DNA from: Hadarchaeum sp964343275
GTDB lineage: Archaea; Hadarchaeota; Hadarchaeia; Hadarchaeales; Hadarchaeaceae
Direction of reading: 5' to 3'
DNA: 33,104 nucleotides
Assembly (NCBI GenBank): GCA_964343275.1
Contig: CAYFIY010000015.1
Location: 1 to 33,104, forward strand
A program made the position numbers and the translations under genes. This document shows, piece after piece, positions 15,833 to 24,135 of the stretch (the first letter of the stretch is position 1; each line of letters opens with the position of its first letter). The notes beneath the pieces are model-generated. The model did not search any database and was not told where the DNA came from. It saw only the letters and a list, made by a program, of their open reading frames with translations.

Positions 15833-16147
15833 TTGAGTATTTTTGGCAATTTTTTAAAGTATGGATTTTTTAGGGGAAAATTCATGTTCAAACGTCGAAT
15901 GGCCCACTTTTTACATATATTGTTAACTAAAACACTAAGAAACCTTTTTTTTACCGTCTTTGCTTTTTTAAATACGCAAATCAAATATGAAAAATCTGGA
16001 AATGAAGTGTGTATCTTGCCAAAAGAAAATGGTGAGGTACTCAAAGAGGAAATGAAAAAAGGAGGCTCCGACGTTGCCATATTTACCGTGCTATTGTTCA
16101 TAATAATATTCATGGTATCCATAATGCTGACAGAGGAAGTAGTTTAA
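15833..16147 (+). CDS. Possible small membrane protein with C-terminal anchor
   Basis: The frame allows up to 104 residues and ends in a clear membrane helix (IFTVLLFIIIFMVSIML, near the C-terminus). The N-terminal part is hydrophobic and basic with no family resemblance. A TATA-like TTTTTTAAATACG at about 15963-15975 lies inside the frame, so the true gene may be shorter, for example from GTG near 16007, giving a tail-anchored protein of about 46 residues. No SD is convincing. Confidence 0.3.
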   Translation: MSIFGNFLKYGFFRGKFMFKRRMAHFLHILLTKTLRNLFFTVFAFLNTQIKYEKSGNEVCILPKENGEVLKEEMKKGGSDVAIFTVLLFIIIFMVSIMLTEEVV

Positions 16148-16266
16148 ACCGTGAAAATGCCTCACGAGATGTACCAACCTCAGTTATGAATGTAGTAGGG
16201 ACTAAAGAGAAAAACTAGTGCTCTGGGGCAAGGCTAAATAAGATTTAAGCTAATTTCTAAATTGAG

Positions 16267-16340
16267 GCCAGGGTAGTGTAGCCTGGTTAACATTCGGGCT
16301 TGTGGAGCCTGCGTCCTGGGTTCAAATCCCGGCCCTGGCC
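16267..16340 (+). tRNA. tRNA-His (GUG)
   Basis: Acceptor GCCAGGG/CCCTGGC with an extra G at 16266 opposite C73 (16340), the histidine identity feature. Anticodon stem CGGGC/GCCTG with loop TTGTGGA, anticodon GTG. T-arm CTGGG-TTCAAAT-CCCGG. CCA is not encoded. Confidence 0.92.
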
Positions 16341-16388
16341 CCTCCCTAACCACTTAAGAGCTTGTCTGCATAAAATTCGCTTGAGTCC

Positions 16389-17048
16389 ATGAAACGACCT
16401 TATGTGATATTAAATGCAGCTATGACTCTGGATGGCAAGATTGCAACGATATCAGGGGACAGTAAGATATCTTCGAGAAGCGACCTAATTCGCCTCCATA
16501 AACTTCGCGCCTACGTCGACGCGGTAATGGTCGGGGCCGGAACCATTCTGGCGGACGACCCCTCACTCACCGTGCGCCTAGTAAATGGAAAAAATCCGAT
16601 GCGTGTGGTGGTGGACGGAAAAGCCAGGATACCGCCCGAAGCCAAAATCCTAGACAGTTCGGCAGAAACCATAGTGGTAGTTTCGAGTAAATTAAAAAAA
16701 AGGAAAATAGATACACTGATGAAAAGCGGAGCAAATGTAATGAAATTCAGGGGGGTCAAAGTAAACCTAAATTTGTTGCTGAAAAAACTTTATTTCCAAG
16801 GGGTAAGGAAGCTTCTTCTCGAGGGAGGATCTACCCTAAACTGGGGAATGTTAGAACATAATTTAGTGGACGAGGTACAGGTAACTGTAGCCCCCAAGCT
16901 TGTCGGAGGGGAAAAGACGAAAACATTAATCGGTGGGTTGGGTTTTTCCAGAATAAAGGAAAGCACCAAACTCAAGCTTTTAGATATGTCTAAAAACGGG
17001 AGCGAACTCCTACTGAGATACAGGGTAGTCGGTGCCAAACGTGATTAG
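16389..17048 (+). CDS. arfC: 2,5-diamino-6-ribosylamino-pyrimidinone 5'-phosphate reductase (ArfC)
   Basis: This 219-residue cytosolic enzyme carries out the NAD(P)H-dependent side-chain reduction in archaeal riboflavin and F420 precursor synthesis, acting after ArfB. It is the archaeal RibD C-terminal-domain type (expected length about 220). Motifs are NAAMTLDGKIAT (10-21), VDAVMVGAGTILADDPSLTVR (43-63) and the nucleotide-site segment LLLEGGSTLNWGML. It lies about 7 kb from the rib cluster, in an apparent operon with the overlapping TraB gene. The ATG lies shortly after tRNA-His. Confidence 0.88.
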   Translation: MKRPYVILNAAMTLDGKIATISGDSKISSRSDLIRLHKLRAYVDAVMVGAGTILADDPSLTVRLVNGKNPMRVVVDGKARIPPEAKILDSSAETIVVVSSKLKKRKIDTLMKSGANVMKFRGVKVNLNLLLKKLYFQGVRKLLLEGGSTLNWGMLEHNLVDEVQVTVAPKLVGGEKTKTLIGGLGFSRIKESTKLKLLDMSKNGSELLLRYRVVGAKRD

Positions 17049-17742
17049 AAAACTGGATGACCGACTCTTTATTATTGGGGTGGCTCATGTACTCCCCAGA
17101 AGCGCGGCTGAGGTAAGAAAGACTATCGTGAACGAGCGCCCAGATATCGTCGCCGTAGAACTTGATCCAGTCCGTTACTTTGCGCTTACTCAGAAAAAGA
17201 AACCAGATTTTTTAGACGCCATGCGGAGCGGCCCGAATCTTTTCATCTTGAGCGCCTTGATGTACCTAATTCAGGGTAAGTTTTCTCGTCAAACTGGCAT
17301 GGTAGCGGGAGAAGAAATGCTAACTGCGGTCAAGTACGCGAAGGAGATAGGAGCGCAGATTGAGTTGATTGATAGACATATTGGTATTACTTTACAGCGG
17401 TTAATAAACAGAATATCGTGGAGTGAGAAGCTCAGATTTTTCATGGAGTTAGTATTCGGCCTCGTTGGTGGAGGAAAAAAAGTAGAACTCGATCGTTTAA
17501 CTGACGAAAAAATAGTGGACGAATTGCTAAAGGAATTTAAGAGAATATCCACAACGGCATACGACGTCTTAATCACCGAGAGAGACTCGTATATGTCATC
17601 TAAATTAGCAACATTTTCAAACTCAGGCAAAAAAGTGGCATGTGTGGTGGGGGCAGGACATGTACCTGGTATTTACGATAGGGTGCATAAATTATTTACT
17701 AGTGATTGGCAAATAGAGTTTGATTATTCGGCAGGTAGTTGA
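17032..17742 (+). CDS. TraB family protein
   Basis: This 236-residue TraB/PrgY-family protein resembles a putative metallopeptidase-like fold. Family motifs are IIGVAHVLPRSAAEVRKTI, RPDIVAVELDPVRYFAL, QIELIDRHIGITLQRL, and the C-terminal VACVVGAGHVPGI. It lacks the C-terminal membrane segments found in longer archaeal TraB proteins. The start is GTG at 17032, overlapping arfC by 17 bases; a second GTG at 17041 is equally possible. Role unknown. Confidence 0.82.
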   Translation: MPNVIRKLDDRLFIIGVAHVLPRSAAEVRKTIVNERPDIVAVELDPVRYFALTQKKKPDFLDAMRSGPNLFILSALMYLIQGKFSRQTGMVAGEEMLTAVKYAKEIGAQIELIDRHIGITLQRLINRISWSEKLRFFMELVFGLVGGGKKVELDRLTDEKIVDELLKEFKRISTTAYDVLITERDSYMSSKLATFSNSGKKVACVVGAGHVPGIYDRVHKLFTSDWQIEFDYSAGS

Positions 17743-17743
17743 A

Positions 17744-18496
17744 ATGCTGATTCCAATCTTAATTTCAGTCTCCGTGGTGAGTTTGGTGTCGTTAATCGGA
17801 GCATTGTTTTTCTTCTTCCACACAAATACCATCGAGAAATTTATTGGTCCAATGGTTGCCTTTGCCTCGGGCTCTTTGCTCGGAACGGCCTTTCTGCATA
17901 TGTTGCCGGAAGCAATCTCAGAAATAGGTTCTCCAAACATTACATTTGGCATCGTATTGGTTGGTATCGCTACTTTCCTTGTTCTAGAAAGACTGTTATA
18001 CTGGCACCACTGCCGAGACGGAATATGTCGAGTCCACCCAGTAACCTACCTAACTCTCGTCAGTGATGGTGTTCACAATTTCGTCGATGGGATGGTCATA
18101 GCAGGCGCCTTCGTTTTAGGATCGGCATCGGGAAATTCTATTTCTTTAGGTTTGCTCACAACAGTAGCAGTTATTGCACATGAAGTACCGCAGGAACTAA
18201 GCGATTTCGGGATATTGATTTTCGGAGGGTTTAACAGGAGAAAGGCTCTATTTTTAAACTTCGCCTCTGCTATCACGGCGTTATTTGGAGCAATTATCGC
18301 GTATTTTACGATCTCTATAATCAATTACTCAGCCCCACTTGTAGCCTTTTCCGCCGGAGGGTTCATCTACGTGGCTGCTGTGAACTTGATGCCGAAGCTC
18401 CACGAGGAACACGTCAATAAAAAATTTGCGTTGCAGCTTTCGTTGTTTCTACTTGGAATTATTTTAATCCAAGTTATATCGATGAGCACCCACTGA
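17744..18496 (+). CDS. ZIP family divalent metal transporter
   Basis: This 250-residue membrane protein of about eight helices belongs to the ZIP family (zinc, iron or manganese uptake). The binuclear metal site motifs are HNFVDG in helix 4 and HEVPQELSD in helix 5. A histidine-containing loop (YWHHCRDGICRVH) precedes helix 4. I chose ATG at 17744, one base after the TraB stop with GGTAG upstream, rather than the in-frame TTG at 17720 inside TraB. It is probably co-transcribed with arfC and TraB. Confidence 0.9.
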   Translation: MLIPILISVSVVSLVSLIGALFFFFHTNTIEKFIGPMVAFASGSLLGTAFLHMLPEAISEIGSPNITFGIVLVGIATFLVLERLLYWHHCRDGICRVHPVTYLTLVSDGVHNFVDGMVIAGAFVLGSASGNSISLGLLTTVAVIAHEVPQELSDFGILIFGGFNRRKALFLNFASAITALFGAIIAYFTISIINYSAPLVAFSAGGFIYVAAVNLMPKLHEEHVNKKFALQLSLFLLGIILIQVISMSTH

Positions 18497-18503
18497 CTAG
18501 ATA

Positions 18504-18538
18504 GGTTTTATAAATTCCTGCATAAAATATCGTGGTGA
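18504..18538 (+). promoter_or_regulatory. Promoter and SD of the KH-domain gene
   Basis: TTTTATAAAT (18506-18515) is a TATA-like box about 30 bases before ATG 18543, and GGTGAG at 18534-18539 is the SD. Confidence 0.55.
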
Positions 18539-18542
18539 GAAA

Positions 18543-18743
18543 ATGGAACAAAGTATCGTAGACAAATTAAAGGTGATGCTCGGCGTACAGATAGAAAAAA
18601 TAGAGGAAGTAGAAGATCAGGTTTTAGTTTTCGTACCGGGGGGACAAGCAGCTAAGGCAATAGGCGTAGGTGGTTCTGTCATTAGATCAGCTGAAATCAT
18701 TCTTAACAAGAAACTTATCATAAAAGAACCGGAAGAAAAGTGA
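18543..18743 (+). CDS. KH-domain RNA-binding protein
   Basis: This 66-residue protein is a single small KH-like domain. KAIGVGGSVIRSAEIIL carries the GxxG RNA-binding loop between helices, preceded by the strands IEKIEEVEDQVLVFVPGG, similar to NusA-type KH units. Archaeal members are small and their RNA partner is unknown. It is followed by an Lrp-like gene with its own promoter. Confidence 0.75.
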   Translation: MEQSIVDKLKVMLGVQIEKIEEVEDQVLVFVPGGQAAKAIGVGGSVIRSAEIILNKKLIIKEPEEK

Positions 18744-18798
18744 TTGACTCTAGAAAGCTCTTTAAAATATAGTGATAAAAATATAATGAGGTAAACCT

Positions 18799-19032
18799 AT
18801 GATACAGGCCTATATATTGGTAACGGTAGCTATTGGAAGAGTCAAACAGGTCGCTAATGAATTAAAAAAAGTTGATGGTATGGGAAAAGTTGATGTAGTT
18901 ACGGGTCCCTATGACATCATAGCCTTAGTTAAAGCCAGTAGCATGGACACGTTGAGCAAAGCCGTAGTTGACGGCATACATAAAGTAAAAGGAGTTGTAG
19001 ATACAAATACTGCCATTATTATCGAACTTTAA
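18799..19032 (+). CDS. Stand-alone Lrp/AsnC ligand-binding domain protein
   Basis: This 77-residue protein consists of only the RAM (AsnC effector-binding) domain, with no helix-turn-helix. The pattern AYILVTVAIGRVKQVANELKK ... VDVVTGPYDIIALVKASS ... GVVDTNTAIIIEL is diagnostic. Such domains form oligomers that bind amino acids and may modulate full-length Lrp proteins. TCTTTAAAATATAG and the SD GAGGT precede ATG 18799. Confidence 0.88.
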   Translation: MIQAYILVTVAIGRVKQVANELKKVDGMGKVDVVTGPYDIIALVKASSMDTLSKAVVDGIHKVKGVVDTNTAIIIEL

Positions 19033-19037
19033 AATGG

Positions 19038-19110
19038 TAGCCCCGGCCGGATTCGAACCGACGTCAGCAGGTCCAGAACCTGCTATGCTTGGCCACTACA
19101 CCACGGGGCT
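19038..19110 (-). tRNA. tRNA-Gln (CUG)
   Basis: Minus strand: acceptor AGCCCCG/CGGGGCT, anticodon stem GCAGG/CCTGC with loop TTCTGGA (anticodon CTG), T-arm GTCGG-TTCGAAT-CCGGC. No intron. CCA is encoded at 19035-19037. It lies six bases after the Lrp-like gene on the opposite strand. Confidence 0.93.
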
Positions 19111-19171
19111 CTGGGATTAACTTTATCTCAACGAAATAAAAATACAGCAATGTTAGTGAATATGTGATACG

Positions 19172-19879
19172 ATGTCAAGATGGGAAGATAAAAAAAAATC
19201 TTATTTAGCTGTTTTTATAACAATCTCCTTTTTACTAGGAGCGATAACGGGTATCACTCTGTCTGATATTTGGGACAATGAAAAACCAATCCTGAAAGTA
19301 CCAAACGGGGAGGAATACATGCGTAGCATGGCAATAGCTGGTATCGACGCGAGCGGCCGTGGAAAGATGGCCACACTCATTGTTGAACTCAAGTCCGGAT
19401 CAGGTCGGCTGGGCTTGTTCGTTCCACCCTACGAGGACAAGAACGCACAGAGAGCTGCAGTAATGGCTAAGACTGCCGCTAGCTCAATTACTAAGTATGG
19501 CTTAGGTGAAGTCGACATCATGGTTACCATCGATAATCTCGCAACAGAAGCTACATTCTCAGGACCGTCCGCCAGTGCCTCAATGGCTTTGTTGATAATC
19601 GCCGCGATCCGGTTAAGCGAAAATAACGCGCCAAACCTCGTACGTCAGGACACTATAATAAGCGCCTCCGTCAACTCCATTGGCAAGCTAGTACCTGTAG
19701 GGAATATAATGGAGAAATATATGGCCGTGAAGGAATCAGGTGCCTATACTCTTTTCGTGGTATCCACAAACCAGACCGGAATCGAGCCTCCAGTACCCGA
19801 ACTATCAAGCAACTTACCAGAGTTATCTATTGAGAAGGCTACGGATTTGAACGAGCTTGCTGACAAAGTCCTGAAGTAA
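19172..19879 (+). CDS. Membrane-anchored Lon-like (S16) protease domain, no ATPase
   Basis: This 235-residue protein matches the archaeal group of Lon proteolytic-domain proteins without ATPase. An N-terminal helix (YLAVFITISFLLGAITGITL, 11-30) anchors it or serves as signal. The Lon domain keeps the catalytic pair: Ser133 in FSGPSASASM (Lon GPSAG) and Lys182 in VPVGNIMEKYMAVK (Lon VGGxKEKLLAA). The domain probably faces outward. Without AAA+ it would degrade unfolded or membrane-released proteins, by inference. Confidence 0.82.
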   Translation: MSRWEDKKKSYLAVFITISFLLGAITGITLSDIWDNEKPILKVPNGEEYMRSMAIAGIDASGRGKMATLIVELKSGSGRLGLFVPPYEDKNAQRAAVMAKTAASSITKYGLGEVDIMVTIDNLATEATFSGPSASASMALLIIAAIRLSENNAPNLVRQDTIISASVNSIGKLVPVGNIMEKYMAVKESGAYTLFVVSTNQTGIEPPVPELSSNLPELSIEKATDLNELADKVLK

Positions 19880-20029
19880 CACCAACCTTCAGTAAACGAG
19901 AGGATAATTCTTAGAAAAATTTAACCAATAAACCACGAATTACAACCTTAATGAGATAATAATAAGATATCGCCGCATTTACCTATTTCTTGTCAAACAA
20001 AGGTTCTTCGATACGAGCTTGTTTAGTGG

Positions 20030-20119
20030 TAGCCCCGCCCGGATTCGAACCGGAGTCGCGGGCTCCAAAGGCCCGAATGCTTTTACGGGGTTTTCACCTG
20101 ACCGCTACACCACGGGGCT
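20030..20119 (-). tRNA. tRNA-Gln (UUG) with D-loop intron
   Basis: Minus strand: acceptor AGCCCCG/CGGGGCT, anticodon stem CGGGC/GCCCG with loop CTTTGGA (anticodon TTG), T-arm TCCGG-TTCGAAT-CCGGG. Compared with tRNA-Gln(CUG) it is 17 bases longer, all in the D-loop: AGCGGTCA, then GGTGAAAACCCCGTAAA (20082-20098), then AGCAT. The extra bases are best explained as a non-canonical intron. CCA is encoded at 20027-20029. Confidence 0.88.
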
Positions 20120-20174
20120 CCATACTAATTATTTAACAATAACATTAATCTTTGCTTCTTTGTGTAATTTCGTC

Positions 20175-20738
20175 TTAATGGCGGCGGAGGTACTTTATTA
20201 ATCTCCGTGAAATCAATGGTTTCCCATTTACGAACGGGAAGGCGTATGGCAAAGTGATGGAATAGCCTCGAGTGATGTAAATATCTAGTCCATGTTGAAC
20301 AGGTATTTCTCCTATCGACTTGCCCATGCTAATCTGTTTTGCCACATGGACCGCACCATCTATGGAAAACTGGTGCTTGCCAAGATTCCGCACTTCGGAT
20401 CGAGGTAATCGATCGGTCAGAAGTGTCTTGGTTCGCCCCAGTGGTGGATCGTCGCCAAGGATCCCGCCTATAATGACAGCATTTTTGCCTACCAAATCGC
20501 GATAAATTAGTTTTTTTCTCGATTGAGGATCCAGCACTAATATTTCGCTTTGCCTGAAAATTTCCGAAACACGTGGGCGAACTGATGGAGCTTTTTTTGA
20601 AAGTATCTCTCGTTCTGATTTTTTCTTCACATTAGTTATAAGTAAATTTTTCTTGCCCACTATCCGAGCGGCATTAGAGTACTCTATGCAAAGCCATTCG
20701 CTGAGTTCTAGCTCCAAGTTCTCAACAACGAAAAGCAT
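20175..20738 (-). CDS. SPOUT-class methyltransferase, DUF431/Sfm1-like
   Basis: This 187-residue protein belongs to the SPOUT methyltransferase family PF04252. Its yeast member Sfm1 methylates an arginine of a ribosomal protein; the archaeal target is unknown. Family motifs are the N-terminal ELELSEWLCIEYSNAARIVG, the cofactor-knot region VIIGGILGDDPPLGRTKTLL and GKHQFSIDGAVHVAKQI. ATG at 20738 is preferred over an upstream frame extension that would overlap the CoA-disulfide-reductase-like gene by about 50 bases; this ATG lies five bases after that gene's stop. It is last in the pgk operon. Confidence 0.85.
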   Translation of the reverse strand: MLFVVENLELELSEWLCIEYSNAARIVGKKNLLITNVKKKSEREILSKKAPSVRPRVSEIFRQSEILVLDPQSRKKLIYRDLVGKNAVIIGGILGDDPPLGRTKTLLTDRLPRSEVRNLGKHQFSIDGAVHVAKQISMGKSIGEIPVQHGLDIYITRGYSITLPYAFPFVNGKPLISRRLIKYLRRH

Positions 20739-20743
20739 GAGTA

Positions 20744-22072
20744 TTACATTCTTCTGAGCAGAGCGTCTGCTGCCACGACGACGGGTTCGATACAATCGTT
20801 AAATGGTGGCGCGTAACTATATTCCATTTGAGACATTTCATGAACTGTAACCCCTTTAGTAATCGCCAAGGCCAGCACGTTCGTCCTCTCGGTCGCACCA
20901 TCTCCTATAATCTGCCCGCCGATGATTTTATTATTACTTTTATCTGCCACGAGTTTAACAACTAGGAGTTCCGCACCTGGGAAATATCTTGGCTTGCTAA
21001 GAGTTCTAAAGCGCCCAGCGGCCACATCGATGCCAACGTCTTTCGCTATCCGAGATGTCAATCCCGTGGCCGCGACTTCTAGCCCGAATGCTGAGCAGAC
21101 TACAGTGTTAAGTACGCCTGGGAAAATTTCATCTCCCCCCACAACATTTTTTCCCGCGACCTTCCCCATGCGTATGGCGGTAGTCGCCAACTGACTTCTG
21201 ATGGGATTTTTAGTTATAAAACAACGGGTCTCTGCGCAATCCCCAGCAGCGTAAACGTCAGCGGCGCTGGTTCTTAGATGATCGTCCACGGCTATCATAC
21301 CTGTGGATCCCACCTCCAGCCCAATCTTCTTGGCAAGCTCCACATCCGGCCTTACGCCAACCGAAAGTATTACTAAATCTGTGGATATTTCCTCGTCTTT
21401 AAGAATGACCGACTTGACCTTGTCTTTGCCACGAATCTCTTGAACAGGCTGGCCATACTTCACCGCAATCTCGGCCTTGTTCAAATGCTCGCTGACGGTA
21501 GCGGCCATGTCAGAATCAAGCATTCCCGGAAGGATATTAGGCAGCAACTCGACTATAGTTGTTTCAAGGCCCTTTTTTTTCAATGCGCTGGCCACCTCCA
21601 CCCCGATCGGACCAGCACCAACCACCACCGCTCTTTTTGATTTTGCCAGCGATGCAATAATATCTTTTCCGTCTTCAACGGTGCGTAAGGTGAAAACGTT
21701 TTTTAAATCAACGCCGGGTATGGATGGTTTGAGGGCCAACCCTCCCGTGGCCAAGATAAGAGAGTCGTATGATATTTTTTCCTCGCTCTTTGTCTTGAGA
21801 TCTTGAATACTTACATTCTTTGCCTTCGTATCGATGTACTTGGCCTCTTTGCCAAGTCGTACATCCACACCCAGCATCTTAGGCTCATCTTCAACCAACT
21901 CATGGATGTCCGATACATCTCCACTAATAGCGTATGGCAGTCCGCATGGGTGATAAGTCGCATACGACCTCCTCTCGACCACTGTAACCTCGGCCCTACG
22001 ATCGTGAATGTGGGCCGCAGCTGCAGCAGTGAGCCCAGCTGATTGAAAGCCTATGATGACGATGTTGTTCAA
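20744..22072 (-). CDS. FAD-dependent pyridine nucleotide-disulfide oxidoreductase (CoA-disulfide reductase/NADH oxidase type)
   Basis: This 442-residue flavoprotein resembles CoA-disulfide reductase, NADH oxidase and NAD(P)H-sulfur/polysulfide reductases. The FAD motif begins IVIIGFQSAGLTAAAA (the usual GxGxxG is degenerate). The single redox Cys43 lies in YHPCGLPYAISG, at the usual position. The NAD(P) motif is VVVGAGPIGVEVASALKKKGL (near 150-170), and the second FAD motif is ADVYAAGDCAE. A dimerisation domain follows. The start is TTG at 22072 with GGGAGATAG upstream. It lies 21 bases after pgk and 5 before the SPOUT gene. Confidence 0.88.
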   Translation of the reverse strand: MNNIVIIGFQSAGLTAAAAAHIHDRRAEVTVVERRSYATYHPCGLPYAISGDVSDIHELVEDEPKMLGVDVRLGKEAKYIDTKAKNVSIQDLKTKSEEKISYDSLILATGGLALKPSIPGVDLKNVFTLRTVEDGKDIIASLAKSKRAVVVGAGPIGVEVASALKKKGLETTIVELLPNILPGMLDSDMAATVSEHLNKAEIAVKYGQPVQEIRGKDKVKSVILKDEEISTDLVILSVGVRPDVELAKKIGLEVGSTGMIAVDDHLRTSAADVYAAGDCAETRCFITKNPIRSQLATTAIRMGKVAGKNVVGGDEIFPGVLNTVVCSAFGLEVAATGLTSRIAKDVGIDVAAGRFRTLSKPRYFPGAELLVVKLVADKSNNKIIGGQIIGDGATERTNVLALAITKGVTVHEMSQMEYSYAPPFNDCIEPVVVAADALLRRM

Positions 22073-22093
22073 CTTCTATCTCCCTCGTCTTGA

Positions 22094-23314
22094 CTAATGC
22101 GGCTTGAAATATAACAACGCTTCTAATCCCGGCATAGGTTCACCCGATATGAAGCTGATGGACGCCCATCCTGCCGAGCTTATATAGTTGATTCGACTTG
22201 AGACTTGAGCCTCGTTTGCGGCTGCAACAATATGGCCACCTCCGAGTATTGTGAAAGCCGTTGATCTTGCCATAGCCTCTAGCAAGTCGAAAGTTCCTCG
22301 TTCGAAACCCTTGCGTTCGAATATCCCGATTGGACCCTTCGCAACTATTGTCTTGGCTCCGGCAATAGATTTGGAGTATGCCGCAATAGTCCGCGGTCCA
22401 ATATCGCATATGTATCGTCCCGTTGGAAGTTCTTCGAGAGATATAGTCTTCGGCTGTCCCCCTACATCGACTACTATATCTAATGGAACCTTTATCTTGT
22501 CGCCATAGACCGATAGCAGCCTCTTAGCCCGGTCAATCAGCTTGTTATAACCTTCATCCATGATCAGATTCGTGTTCGGGCCACCGACATCTCGACCCGA
22601 TGCCATAAGGAAGATATTGGCCAAAATTCCACCTGTAAGTACTTCGTCGGCGGTCTTCTTTTCCAGAGAATTATTGATTATCTTCATCGCGTTGTCGGCT
22701 TTTGCTCCACCGAGTAAATAAACTGAGGGATGTTCGGGAGCTAGCGCTGGAGAGAGACCATTTATCTCTTTCTCCATAAGCCTTCCTGCGCAGGATGGCA
22801 GTACCGCAGCAAAACCAACAATTGATGCTTGAGATCTGTGTGCTGCGGAAAATGCATCGCTGACGAAAAGATGAGCTTCTGGTGCCAGTTTCTGAACAAG
22901 CCTAGTCCTGGCCTGCTCCTCAATTGACCGGTTCAAATTCTCCTCAGCTAAGTAGCGTACATTTTCCAACATTAGCACGTCACCTGATCTAAGCCGCCGA
23001 ATCTCCTGTACCGCGAGAGGTCCGTAGATAACGTCCGTGATATACTTGACTTGAAAACCCATTGCTGCGCTCAGTTTCTCTGCGTGTTTTTCAAATGTGG
23101 TGAAGTCCTCGCTACCGGGTCGACCTTGATGGGCAAGCACAACCACTCTTGCACCTTTGCTTGCGAGTTCCGTTAGAGTGAATGCAGATTTGCGTATCCT
23201 ACTATCATCCAAAATATCCCCAGTTTTAGGATCCAATGGAGAGTTTATGTCGACACGAACAATTACTGTTTTACCTTTCACTAGGACATCGTCCAGTGTT
23301 GGCAATTTCTCCAT
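22094..23314 (-). CDS. pgk: Phosphoglycerate kinase
   Basis: This 406-residue glycolytic/gluconeogenic enzyme interconverts 1,3-bisphosphoglycerate and 3-phosphoglycerate with ADP/ATP. Signatures are VIVRVDINSPLDPKTG near the N-terminus, VVLAHQGRPG, SDAFSAAHRSQASIVGF, LLGGAKADNAMKI and the C-terminal TILGGGHIVAAANE nucleotide site. Length and motifs fit archaeal PGK. A minus-strand TATA box AAATTTAATAAC (23345-23356) precedes it by about 36 bases. It heads the operon with the CoA-disulfide-reductase-like and SPOUT genes and diverges from the riboflavin cluster. Confidence 0.95.
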   Translation of the reverse strand: MEKLPTLDDVLVKGKTVIVRVDINSPLDPKTGDILDDSRIRKSAFTLTELASKGARVVVLAHQGRPGSEDFTTFEKHAEKLSAAMGFQVKYITDVIYGPLAVQEIRRLRSGDVLMLENVRYLAEENLNRSIEEQARTRLVQKLAPEAHLFVSDAFSAAHRSQASIVGFAAVLPSCAGRLMEKEINGLSPALAPEHPSVYLLGGAKADNAMKIINNSLEKKTADEVLTGGILANIFLMASGRDVGGPNTNLIMDEGYNKLIDRAKRLLSVYGDKIKVPLDIVVDVGGQPKTISLEELPTGRYICDIGPRTIAAYSKSIAGAKTIVAKGPIGIFERKGFERGTFDLLEAMARSTAFTILGGGHIVAAANEAQVSSRINYISSAGWASISFISGEPMPGLEALLYFKPH

Positions 23315-23344
23315 TTTGTCACTTTTAATGGTTTTTGGGGATTG

Positions 23345-23356
23345 TTATTAAATTTT
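23345..23356 (-). promoter_or_regulatory. TATA box of the pgk operon
   Basis: AAATTTAATAAC on the minus strand, centred about 36 bases before the pgk ATG. Confidence 0.5.
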
Positions 23357-23429
23357 GCTGAAAAGAGGACCATACCCACATGTCTAGCCGTATTATTGTT
23401 CCATTTTTTAGACGCGTTTCATTTTTGGT

Positions 23430-23472
23430 AATATTTAATAGGGGAAATCACTTTGTTGATAGGAGGATGGAC
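23430..23472 (+). promoter_or_regulatory. Promoter and SD deciding the start of ribK
   Basis: The TATA-like AATATTTAATA (23430-23440) is followed by AGGAGG (23461-23466) six bases before GTG 23473. The ATG at 23467 touches the SD, and upstream starts lie before the TATA box, so the GTG is the best start. The short leader fits an archaeal transcript. Confidence 0.6.
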
Positions 23473-24135
23473 GTGACAGAAACAAGTTGGATTGAAATGT
23501 TATTGCTGTTGGCAAAGAAGGGAGCGGCTAAGGGAGAGGTCAGAATATCTTCCAGCTGGCTCGCTAGCGGCCTAAGCAGCTCTAAACAGACTGCGATTAG
23601 AAAATTGAATGAACTTGAACGCAAGGGCATGATAACACGCCATGTCGGGACCCGCGGCCAGACTGTAAAAATATCCCAAATTGGATTATTTTCCCTACGT
23701 GCAATTCAAAAAGAACTTGAGATAACTCTCAAACCAAGCCCTCGATTGTTCATGCTGTCTGGCCGAGTGATCACCGGAATGGGTGAAGGAAGTTATTATA
23801 TGGGACAACAAAAGTACATCGAACAGTTCAAGAAAGAACTCGGATTTATACCATATCCTGGGACGCTGGACATAAAGCTAGAAAAGGATTCAATCGAACT
23901 CAAAGACATTCTCACTAGGATGCCTTCGGGCCAAGTATCGGGATTCAGTACTAAAGAACGAACATTTGGGCCCGTAAAATTTTTCAGAGTTAAATTTAAG
24001 GGCTCAAATGGGGCCATCGTTTTTCCGAATCGTACTCATCACACTGATATAGTTGAAATAATTTCTCCACGGAACCTTCGCAATAAAATGGGACTAAACG
24101 ACGGCGAAATTTTAAAGGTGGAGGTATTGGCGTGA
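23473..24135 (+). CDS. ribK: CTP-dependent riboflavin kinase with N-terminal HTH (RbkR-type)
   Basis: This protein of about 220 residues has two parts. Residues 1-90 form a winged helix-turn-helix (ISSSWLASGLSSSKQTAIRKLNELERKGMITRHVG). The C-terminal DUF120 domain is the archaeal riboflavin kinase that makes FMN using CTP; its motifs are SGRVITGMGEGSYYMG, LGFIPYPGTLDIKLE and IVFPNRTHHTDIVEIISP. Proteins with this layout (RbkR) are known in archaea to be both kinase and repressor of riboflavin genes, so self-regulation of this cluster is expected. GTG at 23473 is chosen from the SD. ribB follows with a 4-base GTGA overlap. Confidence 0.9.
   Translation: MTETSWIEMLLLLAKKGAAKGEVRISSSWLASGLSSSKQTAIRKLNELERKGMITRHVGTRGQTVKISQIGLFSLRAIQKELEITLKPSPRLFMLSGRVITGMGEGSYYMGQQKYIEQFKKELGFIPYPGTLDIKLEKDSIELKDILTRMPSGQVSGFSTKERTFGPVKFFRVKFKGSNGAIVFPNRTHHTDIVEIISPRNLRNKMGLNDGEILKVEVLA

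Noticed and set aside
23389..23402. 14-base match CGTATTATTGTTCC between the pgk-ribK gap and repeat copy A
   Set aside because: A match this long is expected by chance in 33 kb, and similarity ends abruptly.
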